Below are positions 1-64,000 of a DNA stretch of 64,000 nucleotides, piece after piece. The notes below the pieces were generated by a model. That model saw only the letters and a program-made list of their open reading frames with translations. It did not search any database and was not told the origin of the DNA. Both the position numbers and the translations under genes were made by a program. The DNA lies in the NCBI GenBank assembly GCA_020746105.1, contig CM036619.1, forward strand, positions 52,560,635-52,624,634. Reading direction: 5' to 3'. Positions within the stretch are counted from its first letter, which is position 1, and the number at the start of each line of letters is the position of its first letter. The DNA comes from Trogon surrucura. Its lineage: Eukaryota > Chordata > Aves > Trogoniformes > Trogonidae.

Positions 1-55085
<55,085 letters not shown>

Positions 55086-56045
55086 CCACATGTACAGTGC
55101 TTAATGGAATCTCATGGGATGCGGTCTGAGAAACAGGGCTTTTTTTAACCACACAGAACAGTGCAGACGGGCTGTCGTTCCTTTCAACATAACTATCACA
55201 GGCTTCAGGGTTAAGATTGCTATTACTGTCTCCTCCTTGCTTTGGCACAAAAGCACGCTGAGGGTGTTTAATTGCGGGTTTGCCTAAAGGTAGATTAGAT
55301 TAATTATTACTATGTAATGCAAGTTAAAGCAAGTAAAGCTTAGCTAGGTGTATAAAAAAGGTGCTGCCTTTTTGGATTTTAAAAAAAAGCCTGTCAAATC
55401 ACGATGAAATGCAGCCAACTTTCTTCATATCAGTGAAAGAAAAGGACTGTTTACCCTGTGAAGGGGATATTTATGTCAAGATGAGCATATGAAACGGAGT
55501 AGAGGAGGAAGGCTCCTCAGTGAGAAGGACTGCAATTGCTTTCAAGACTCAAGGTTGTGCTCTTGAAGACTGCAGAACTAGCTTAAAAATGAAGCCTTAT
55601 CACTTGAACTTCAGTGCCTTCACTGCAGAGTTCTTAACAGCCTTAATGCTAACCACCCACTATGGAATGGATCAAAGTGTTAGACATTTTGCATTACGCT
55701 TTACAAAATACTGATTCAGCAGGTTTGTAAAGGAGGGAAAACCAAGTAATTGCCTTTAATCTATGCATTTTTGCCAAGCCATACTGAACTATTTTATTAT
55801 TAGAGGCATTAGAAACTAACAGTGAAAAGAACCACCGAGTTTGGAAGCATATTTTGGGGTACATCATTTCTGTAACTGTATAATGTATTGCCTTACAATT
55901 TTAAGTGATAACGTACATTAAGTTAACAAACATTTAAGAAATATATGCACTGTTTGAACTGTAAATTATTCTTAGAACACTTTTACTGGGTTTTACATTG
56001 TCCTTTTAGTGCCTTAAGTTGAGATAATTGTATTATTGCCATGTC

Positions 56046-56051
56046 AATAAA
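56046..56051 (+). terminator. Proximal polyadenylation signal of ROCK1
   Basis: Canonical AATAAA about 960 bp after the stop codon. It would give a 3' UTR of about 1 kb if used. Confidence 0.6.
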
Positions 56052-56572
56052 CGTAGAAATCTAAAACTAAACAAAGGAGACCTCTAAAAACTATTGCATA
56101 TCAGTGGGTTTTACTGAACTTTAATTGGTTGGAGTATTGCAGATGCTAGATGCATTTTCTAAATTAAGTACAATCTTTGAATGAGAATTCCTCTTACAAA
56201 GACAGACTGCTCATAAGCCGAGAGATGTGTAGGCAATGCAAAAACAAAACAAAAACAACAAAGGCACATAATGCAAAAGCTCTGGGTAATTCAGGAATTT
56301 CAGTAAATGCTGTCAGACTCTTGCTTTGTAGCAGGAATACATTCATGGTATGGGCAGTATGGTTTTATTTTATTTTATTTCTTAACCAAATACCTCCTCA
56401 GTAATTTATAATGGCTTTGCAGTTGTGTATTAAATAAGAAGCACTGGAAAACTGATGCGTCCTTAGGACGATTTGCATGTTTCAAGTGGTATTGAAAGCC
56501 GCACTGATGGATATGTAGTAATAAACATATCTGTTATTAATATGGTAATGACTCTGTGCTCATTTAATGAGA

Positions 56573-56578
56573 AATAAA
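56573..56578 (+). terminator. Distal polyadenylation signal of ROCK1
   Basis: Canonical AATAAA with a GT-rich downstream element around 56609-56626, so the better supported end of the transcript. Confidence 0.65.
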
Positions 56579-56600
56579 GTAATTTATGGAAAGACCCTTT

Positions 56601-59600
56601 TGAAAACGAGTGGCATGGTGTTTTCTCATGACTGCAGCTTATACATCTTTTGCAACACCTTCCTCATACAGCGTGCGTTTGCAACATAACGCCTAGGGGA
56701 CATATTTTTTACTATTCTAGATGAATAAGTAAATACAATTTTTTTCATTCCTTTATTCTCATGATCTGCTGCAGTAGCCTTATTTATATTTATTATTCAG
56801 CCACTGCTCTGAGCTTGACTTTGTGATTGCTTCATCCTTCATGATGCAGTTTGGAGCTTCAGAAATACCACTTATTTGGGGGAGGGAAGCCTGTTCAAAA
56901 GACAAAAAAAAGTGTGGTGAGTTTTGGGGTTGAATTTAATTTTTTTTACCCCAGACAGCCTGTGCATCCCATGAAGCTAGCTGTCCATGTATCTCTCTGG
57001 GTAATCCACCAAGGCCTGCATAACAGTGGGGTAGTATGCCTAAATTTCATGCGAATGATCGTATGTCCTTGGAAGGTCACGGAACTGGGAAGTTCAGTAA
57101 AACAGAAGTACGTGATGTGGTAATTTCAGAAAGCTCCTGGGTTGAGCTTGCTCTATCAGAAATGTCAGCAATTTCAAAGCTGTGGCTGGAGCACGCTAAA
57201 GACCACCTGATCGATCACCAGTCACAGTAACTGCTCGGTTTCTAAGCAATAAAAGGGATAATTATGACCTCCTTTAAACTCCTATCACATACCCAGAGGT
57301 GAAATGATATAGCAAAATGATTAAATGTATTTTATTTAAATGCGTTATAGGAAAGTTAGAGCAATAGAAAAAGCCTATGGTTGGGTCGTTGTCCAGATTC
57401 AGATTAGGTTTTTGGATTGCTTTTCTGCTTTCCTTTATGTGTAACTGGCTACCTCTACAGGCTCAAAAACACTTGCCCCAATAATGTCTTACTCAAAAAA
57501 AAAGTCCAATCTTGTAGTTCTCTATTTCATGAATCTGAAAAATAGCATAAAAACAAATAGAAAATGACTAGAGGGAAGAATTATAGAAAAAAAAATTGGT
57601 TTGCTCTACATGTTGGCACGTACTGGCATTTCTATAGCTTTTTAGCATGCTGAAATTCTGCAGTTCTTTGTAAATGTTGATTTTGCTTGGGAAAGAAGCA
57701 GCAGACATAATGAAGTGTAAAATTAGGTTGACTTGTATGTCTGGGATAAGTTACAACTAAAATGTTGTAATAATGAAGTCTAGACACGTAAATTACAGTT
57801 TGCCTGTTCTGGTATACTGATGTTGGCGCTTGTTTACTCTAAGCAAGGTGCCTGCCTACAGGAATAGCTGTACTTTGAATAACAAATTCAGCCAAACATT
57901 TCTACTACTAGGAAATGTAATGCCTACGATCTCAACTGTGCAAACAGATATTTCAGGAAAAAAAATGTTATTAAGTGTTCAGCAAGCATCAGCCTTACTG
58001 CCCAGAAAAAAAATAATCAGTGCGCTGTGTTTGCTACAGCTCCACTTTTTCCAGCTCTTGCCTTATTTTGCTTAGCTCTTCCCTTGTCACTAATGATTCC
58101 TCTTCACAGAACATTTTGCCTACACTCATCGAATACAGTGCCAGAGAGTCATCAAGAGGTGTGAACGTACAAGCTATGAAGAGCTAGCATAAATCAACCT
58201 GGCTCCGTATCAGTGAAGCTGTAGTTCTGCTGGCTGAGAAGTTCAGAAGTCTAGATTCTTAGGTGATCATTTTTTGTTTACTTTGCCTCCACCTTTTTTC
58301 TGTTTTCTATTACTGTATTAGGTTGGGAGTTCATTAACATTGGTAGAATACCAAAATCTGATCTCTTTCAATTCCTTTTCAAGGAAACGGGAAAAGAAAA
58401 TGCTAAGAGTAGCTAACTGTAGCAAAATAGCCTGGGTAATGAGAAAAGGATACAGCCTCTTCCCACGAAGGGAATTTAGCAGCAGCTACGGAGGCTGTCA
58501 CCAGGAGCAAGTCAGGAATTGTGCTGTGAGAGGAGGGGCAGCACGTGCTGAGCTTCCTTCTGAGCTGCTGAACTCTACTGGGAATTTTTTAGGTACTAGT
58601 TACAAACATAAAAAATGCAAATAAGAGTTGTGTTCTTTTTCTTTCCCCTACATTCATAGTGACCCAGAACGCAGAAAGTTTGAAAACTGCTAAAATGGAA
58701 CAAGTAATGCTGAAATGAGGAGTACTGTGTGTGTTACTTCAAATAGCACCTGGATTGCTGTGCTTCTCTTTACCCTGCCATTCCGTTTTCTGTATCATCT
58801 ATTACTAGAAGTCACACCTTATTGACGCTGCATTTTCAGTTTGTCGTTGCTGTGACAAAGGGATCACATGTAGCAATGGCTTTCAGGTTGGGACTGCCTG
58901 GGCTCTACCCTGGGTCCCTAAGTCAGCTCGAGGAGCCGCAACTGCCGATGACAGCCACAGTGATCTCCTTTTGGGCTTCGCTCAGTTCTGGGTGGTGCTG
59001 AGGAGATTCTGCATGCCAGAGTTTGGGTCAAGTATCTTCTTCCTGTTCCTTGTTTTCTGGGTGTTTGGGGGGAGACAGTCAAGGTTTGTAGTGCAGGAAA
59101 GTGGAATGCTTACCTTTATCGTAAAAAAAAGAACTCTTTAAACACGTGAAGCACTGTTAACATATCAGGACAGTGAAAAATCAGACCTAAAGCACTTAAA
59201 ACTAGGATTATTTTGAGTTTGGTCTGCATGGCAATTAAAACAGTAGTTAATAATGTGATTTGATCCCACCTGTGTTGTGAACGCACACTCATGGCAATAT
59301 TTAAAGCCTGAAGATACATAGAAAGGTTCCCAAGAACATTATGTTTCCCACAGAAAACAAAATGTGCATTAATAAACACACCTGTTAATATCTTGGATGA
59401 ACGTAACACATCTTCCCCTTTAAAGAAACAAATATAAATGTAGTATTTTAATTACTGAGATGGATTATTTAAAATGAAGACTACCTTCTTTGCTCTAGTG
59501 CAAGCATCAGAAATGTGATTAAACCATGCCTTGCAAAAGGGCTTGCCTCGCTTCCCCACACCTTTTGCTGCATCGCAGCACCTGCTTGTACTGTTTGAGG

Positions 59601-60733
59601 GTACACCTGCTGCTTGTGCTCCTCAGAATGGAGCCACAGGAGATTTCACAAAGAAACAGCTTTCTGCAAACAGATCTGGACTCACTCTGACCCATCTTAG
59701 AGCATTAATAAATCCTGCTGGCCTGCACACAGCATTATGCAGGTGACACAGCCCCAGCTTTTGGATCCAAGCTGGCTTGCACCTGGACAGGTCAGGCTGG
59801 GAAGCAGCGGTGCCCAGCAAAAAGCTACAGAGACACTGTTGGGGCAGGAAGCTCCCTGGGTTCCCTCAGTGCTTGTCTTCACTGAGAAAAAAGATGCATT
59901 TAATAGCATTCAAGCAATCTTTTACAATTTTGATGTCATCAACATGATTTTTACTTCATACTTATACATCAGGTTGTGCTCTGTCTCTATACTCCTTCTG
60001 TCAGTTTATGTAAGACTCAAGGAAACCAACATCTATTGACCCCATCTTTAAGGAAAAAGGTGAAAAGCTTGTTATGGCAGGAAGAAGCCTATATGCTCTT
60101 GGAGGAAAAGGGGGAGGCAATGTTTCTTCACATCATCGGGTCCTGCAGATGCAAATCCCTACTCTTTCGGCACAGGCCCCTCTAGTGCCTTTGCCAAATC
60201 CTGGAAACGCCTGATCATGGATTGCCCAATCCCTCCAGGGTTACTGTAAAGGGGATAACGTATTCAGTGCAGCTGCAGACTGTAGAGCATTTAATTTTCA
60301 TGTAAGAGTCACGAATAAACAGCCTCTATATAGGTCACTGTTCTTATTAAGAACAAATGGCTAAACTGGAGATATTTAGACTCGTGGGCAGACAGACAGC
60401 TGGGATCGATGGTCTGCAGGATCTCAGGCGCATCTCTGCAAAATGTAATCCTTGTTCCCCAAAACTTCCTTTTCACCTCTAGCAGCCTAGACTGGACAAT
60501 AAAATCAACTTTCGTTCTTCTCCATGACAAACCTAAAAGACTAAAAAGTCTAAGTATTACGTTCAAGCCCTGGATTATTTGCTATGGTAATTTTGTATAT
60601 CCTTCTTCAAGTGTTTGGAATTGAAATTCACATTTGGCAAGTACCACATTTATCTTGTTTCGAGTGTCACTTCTATAGCAAAAGCAGGGCCAGAAGCGCA
60701 AATGTTGTCAACAAAACAGGAGCAGAAGCTGTG
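56601..60733. other. Intergenic region between ROCK1 and the LTR
   Basis: 4.1 kb; no gene, CR1 or SINE recognised. Short open frames at 58340-58624 and 59531-60039 do not resemble proteins. A GC-richer stretch at about 59560-59880 is unidentified. Confidence 0.7.
60729..60733. repeat. Target-site duplication, left copy
   Basis: CTGTG directly before the LTR's 5' TG; identical to 61517-61521. Confidence 0.85.
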
Positions 60734-61516
60734 TGTCCTGGTTTGAGCTAAAAAACGCCGTTCTGTTTAGTGATTTTTACTTTACAGTTTAGTGTCTTCT
60801 AAAAGGCTGCACGTTCTGAAGTCAGCAGCATGTTTTTGCAGACAGTGTGCGCTACTGGCAGTGATAACACCTGATGTTTACAGTCACTGCCTGGGACTGG
60901 GATGCAGAAAGGCTCTTGCTGATACTTATTCCTATAGTGACCAAGGCCACTGCTGGCTCTTGTGTGCCACGCTGGGGGTGCCGGGTAGTAAGAGGGGTCA
61001 CAAGGAAGTAAAAGGTGGTACCTCCGGGGGGTAATAGACAGGACAGTTGACCAACCAGAGTATTCCATTCCATATACATCATATTTAGTATAAATTGAGT
61101 GAACATGAGAGTTTCTTTTACCCTTTCTGGAATGGCTGCTGTCCAGGGAGGACTCCATCGATCTCCCAATTTTGATCCGGACCCTGAGTTCCTGAATCCA
61201 GCTCCCTGTATCCAGCTCCCCACTGCCGCTGAGCCTGGGGCTTCCCCAGTGCCTCCTGCTCTGCAGCACCAGTGGGGATTGCTGTCGGGGGAGGGAGTCG
61301 GGTTTGATATTGGGCTATTATCTATAGTTGTATATAGTTCTTTACTTTTATCATTTCACTATTATTTCCGTTATTTCATTAAAGCTGTTCTAGTTTTTCT
61401 TCTCTAACCCGTAAGTCTCTCTTCCTCACTCCCTTTTCCTTCCCTTTGGCGGGGGAAGAGGCGGTCAGGGAGCGTCTGTCGGCGTTTTGTGGCCGGCCCA
61501 GCCCTACCCCGCGACA
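60734..61516 (+). mobile_element. Solo LTR of an endogenous retrovirus
   Basis: 783 bp starting TGTCCTGGTTTGAGCTAAAA and ending CCCCGCGACA, the TG...CA ends of an LTR, flanked by a perfect 5-bp duplication CTGTG. TATAAAT (61089-61095) and an ATTAAA-like signal (61379-61384) fit a U3-R-U5 layout in the plus direction. There is no internal gag-pol sequence on either side, so it is a recombined solo LTR. A 5-bp duplication fits ERVL-like or some ERV1 families; family assignment is tentative. It lies about 880 bp before the USP14 start codon and in the same direction. Confidence 0.85.
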
Positions 61517-61521
61517 CTGTG
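61517..61521. repeat. Target-site duplication, right copy
   Basis: CTGTG directly after the LTR's terminal CA. Confidence 0.85.
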
Positions 61522-62253
61522 GCAGAAGCTGTTGCAGCTGCCAGAGGAGCTGGTGAAGGTGGCCGTGTTGGGTTTCTAGTGGCAGTTAGGAGGGATCTGA
61601 GCAATGGGTATTTCTTTCCGACATTCTCTTTCTTTTTATGTTTAAGTAGCGCTTTAGTTTCTTTGACCACAGCCTAACACCAAGCGCTCTTGCGGGAGCA
61701 GCTGAGCTCTCCACGAGCCCATCTCAGCTCCCCAGCGGTGCCTCCGCAGGGACATTCCCCACCTTTGGCACCAGCAGCAGGCCCGGCCCGGCCCCCGGGC
61801 GCTTCCCCGACTCCCACCCGCACACCTGGCGCCGTCCCCTGTGCACACACCAGGCTCCGTCACGCCCGGGCACCCAGCCAGCTGCTGCTGGGACGTCGGT
61901 TACGACGTTCCCCGGTTAGAGAGAAGCCCGGTATTCCGTCACGCTTTCTCGTGCGACCCTCTCTCCCCGAGAAGCCGCGGCTGTCCGCGGGCAGCGCCGC
62001 GGCGGTTTCTCCTCTCCCGGCGCTCTGCCCTCCACCGAGACCGGCCGCTCCAGACAGCGCTGTGCCGAGCAGCCGTCAACGGCCGCGCCGCGACAACGCA
62101 CCGCCCCGCGCCCGCCCGCGCGTCGCCGCCCGCCGCCCTGCCCCGCCCTTCCGGTGCTGCGCGCGCAACCCGCCCGGCTTCCGGAGAGCGGGCCCCGCTT
62201 GCAGCGTCATCCCGAGGGGCCGGTTTGAATGAGACCCCGAGGCAGGGAGGCAC

Positions 62254-62273
62254 CCGCCGCCGCCGCCGCCGCC
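62254..62273. repeat. CCG trinucleotide repeat
   Basis: About six to seven CCG units in the likely 5' UTR of USP14. Confidence 0.85.
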
Positions 62274-62393
62274 ATCGCCCGCCCGCTCCCGCCCCGCTGA
62301 CGCCGCTCCCCGCCGGCCCTTCCCTTCCTCGCCGCCACCGCGCCCTCCCGGCGGACACGGCGCGCCGCCCGTCCCCCCTCCCCTCTCCCCGCC

Positions 62394-62409
62394 ATGCCGC
62401 TCTTCTCAG
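62394..62409 (+). CDS. USP14: USP14 exon 1 (coding part), ubiquitin-specific protease 14
   Basis: ATG CCG CTC TTC TCA G, then GTGAGC. The peptide MPLFS with a phase-1 donor fits the start of vertebrate USP14 (human MPLYS, next codon Val split after its first base). USP14 is a cysteine protease that docks on the 26S proteasome through an N-terminal ubiquitin-like domain and removes ubiquitin from substrates. The call rests on this short peptide, the phase, the CpG promoter and the position directly after ROCK1 in the same direction, as I recall for mammals. The ubiquitin-like and catalytic exons are beyond the window; I find no exon 2 before 64000. Confidence 0.85.
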
Positions 62410-64000
62410 GTGAGCCGGCCCCGCCGCCCCGTCCGCAGCGTGAGACCGGGAGGGGCCGTTACCTCAGCGACGATCCCTCCTCGGCGGGCCCGCCGCCCCC
62501 ATCCAGGCCCTCCGCAGGGGGGGTGGGGAGGGGCGCGGGGGGGGGGGGTGGGGGGGGCGGGCGGTGCCTCCCGAGGGGCGGCGGGAGGCTCCTCCGGCGC
62601 GCGAGGCACGTGTCCCCCGCGCCGGGCCCAGGGCGGCCCCGGGAGCTCCGCGGGACGTGCGGCCGGGCCTGGCCCGGGAGTTCGGCCTGGCCGCCCGAGG
62701 AGGAAGAGCTGGCCTGGCCCGGCCGGGCCCACGGAGGCGCGGCGGGTGGGCGGGAGGGCCCTGTCGGCAGTTCTCGGCCGTGCGATCGTGCCTCGGGATG
62801 GCCCTTCCGTGGGTGGTGGTTGTTCGGAACCGAGATGTCGGCGCTGCCGTCTGTTAAGTGAGCCGTGATTCTGCATCCGCACCTCCGCATTTATGTAGGT
62901 GCATCTACTGTGGCTCCTTTGCATCCATTATTTTCGCGTTAAAATCAGAGGAGTTAAAATTTCGCATCCCGCTCGTCCTCCTTTGAGGTGAAGGAAAGTT
63001 TCTGGTGAGGGCTGCAAGAGCAAAACTCCAGTGACACTTCCAGGGCCAATTAGTGGCTTGTTTTATGTTTCACAGGTCTGGCCTCTTGGGGCCTTTTAGT
63101 ACGTGAGGAACAGGTTGCACGAAGGCCTCAGTGTACAGCTGCGGCCCCGTTTCTCCGCTGTATCAGTTGTGCTTGGCAAGCTGGGATCCTGATGTCAGTG
63201 TAACAGGACTTTTCCTGAACTCCGACACTGTGTTTTCTGTTCGGCAGGGCAAATATGTCCTTCCTTTTTATTCATAGAATTTCTTTAGTTTCCATTGTTT
63301 TCAAGTTAACAATTTTCCCTTTTATTTTGGTGGAATTTTGGCTGCGATCTCTGAAGAGAAGATGCTCATGCTTTTCAGTTTCCTCTTGAGTGCCCAGTTG
63401 TCAGGACTGGTGACATTACAGATACATAATTGCCAACTCTCCTGCATATGTAGCAGTGGATGCATGACAGTTCGAAAATACAAAACTTAAAAGATTGTGC
63501 AAGAGACTTTTTCAGTGACTCGACTGGGTTGTCTTCCCGGAAAATGGGAAAGGACTTGTGCTTTGTAGGTCTTAAATATGCAAAATAATAAATGTATTTT
63601 TATAAAAATCTGAAGGCTGGGCAAATTGGAGGGTACTTCCTACTAGAAATACAGAGAAGCCAGTCATTCTAGTTGTTTTGTAGGCTAGTTTTGACAAAAG
63701 TTTTGGTTGTCCTTCCTTATTACCCATCACAAGCACTGCTTAAGTCTGAAATCAGGACCATCTTGGAAGGCTTTTTAAAATCACAACTTTAAAGAGTTTT
63801 GTGTTGAAAAAGAACCTAGAATTGTCATAGTATAATTACTCAAAACCAAAGCACAGGTAGAAGGAAGGATATGGCTTTCTTAAAGTACGATATTTCAGCG
63901 GCATACTGTGCACGTAGGATGTTACTGTGTGCTGTATTTTGCATTTTGTATTTTTGTATTTCAGCAAAACCGCAGCTTTCTAAAGTAGCCTGGTACCTCT
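62410..64000 (+). other. USP14: USP14 intron 1 (5' part)
   Basis: Starts in the CpG island with a G-run block (62517-62564), becomes AT-rich after about 62,870. No exon 2 sequence and no repeat recognised. Confidence 0.75.
62517..62564 (+). other. G-run block, possible G-quadruplex
   Basis: About 48 bp with more than six runs of three or more G on the coding strand, about 110 bp after the USP14 exon 1 donor. Confidence 0.75.

Larger units (their letters stand above)
55086..56600 (+). other. ROCK1: ROCK1 3' UTR
   Basis: Non-coding remainder of the last exon. It is AT-rich with two polyadenylation signals: AATAAA at 56046-56051 and AATAAA at 56573-56578, the second followed by a GT-rich stretch (GAGTGGCATGGTGTTTTC). 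The true 3' end is therefore near 56,070 or 56,600; I chose the distal one, so the end is approximate. It contains two miR-124 seed matches (GTGCCTT at 55614-55620, GTGCCTTA at 56009-56016). Confidence 0.75.
61700..62870 (+). promoter_or_regulatory. USP14: CpG island, USP14 promoter and 5' UTR
   Basis: A sharp change to very GC- and CpG-rich DNA, densest at 61930-62760, around the first exon of USP14. CTTCCGG (ETS-type) occurs at 62148-62154 and 62178-62184, and TGCGCGCGCA, close to an NRF1 site, lies between them at 62158-62167. There is no TATA box. This is the usual layout of a housekeeping promoter; the transcription start is probably between about 62190 and 62300, which I cannot fix from sequence. 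Confidence 0.85.

Noticed and set aside
61690..62868. Several long open frames on both strands around the USP14 promoter
   Set aside because: They arise from GC-rich CpG-island sequence where stop codons are rare; low-complexity Pro/Arg/Ala/Gly composition and no family likeness.

Overview
This window comes from a bird, most likely a passerine. Three kinds of sequence point that way. There are several CR1 LINE fragments with the avian 3' tail, a tRNA-Ile-headed SINE with a CR1-like tail (the TguSINE1 type known from passerines), and a solo endogenous-retrovirus LTR of a kind common in songbirds. Gene density is that of a vertebrate genome: short exons, long AT-rich introns and one CpG-island promoter.

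Positions 1 to about 56,600 hold the plus-strand gene ROCK1 (Rho-associated coiled-coil kinase 1). I could place 32 exons, which correspond to exons 2-33 of the 33-exon vertebrate gene; exon 1 with the start codon lies upstream. Exons 2-10 encode the N-terminal extension, the kinase domain and the C-terminal kinase extension. Exons 11-27 encode the long coiled coil with the Rho-binding segment and a DETD caspase motif. Exons 28-32 encode the split PH domain with its inserted C1 domain. Exon 33 supplies the last base of the final serine codon, the stop and the 3' UTR. Reading phases agree at every junction except inside exon 19, where a run of ten A's carries one base too many. That shifts the frame and gives a stop 23 codons later; it is most likely a homopolymer error in the assembly, but it is real in the sequence as given.

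The introns carry CR1 fragments (9285-10380, 12470-12665, 30394-30492, 34068-35417, 43470-43712, 44870-45800), one SINE nested in a CR1, microsatellites and short tandem duplications. Intron 32 has a small gene-like open block on the minus strand (53396-53473) that I could not identify.

From about 56,600 to 61,700 the DNA is intergenic and includes a complete solo LTR (60734-61516) with a perfect 5-bp target duplication. A CpG island follows, and in it at 62394 starts USP14 (proteasome-associated deubiquitinase), also on the plus strand; only coding exon 1 (MPLFS) and part of intron 1 are inside the window. ROCK1 followed by USP14 in the same direction is the order I recall for mammals. The two genes do not form an operon or a shared pathway: ROCK1 drives actomyosin contraction downstream of RhoA, and USP14 trims ubiquitin at the 26S proteasome. 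I found no CRISPR array, tRNA or rRNA gene, and nothing I would call a new biological system.
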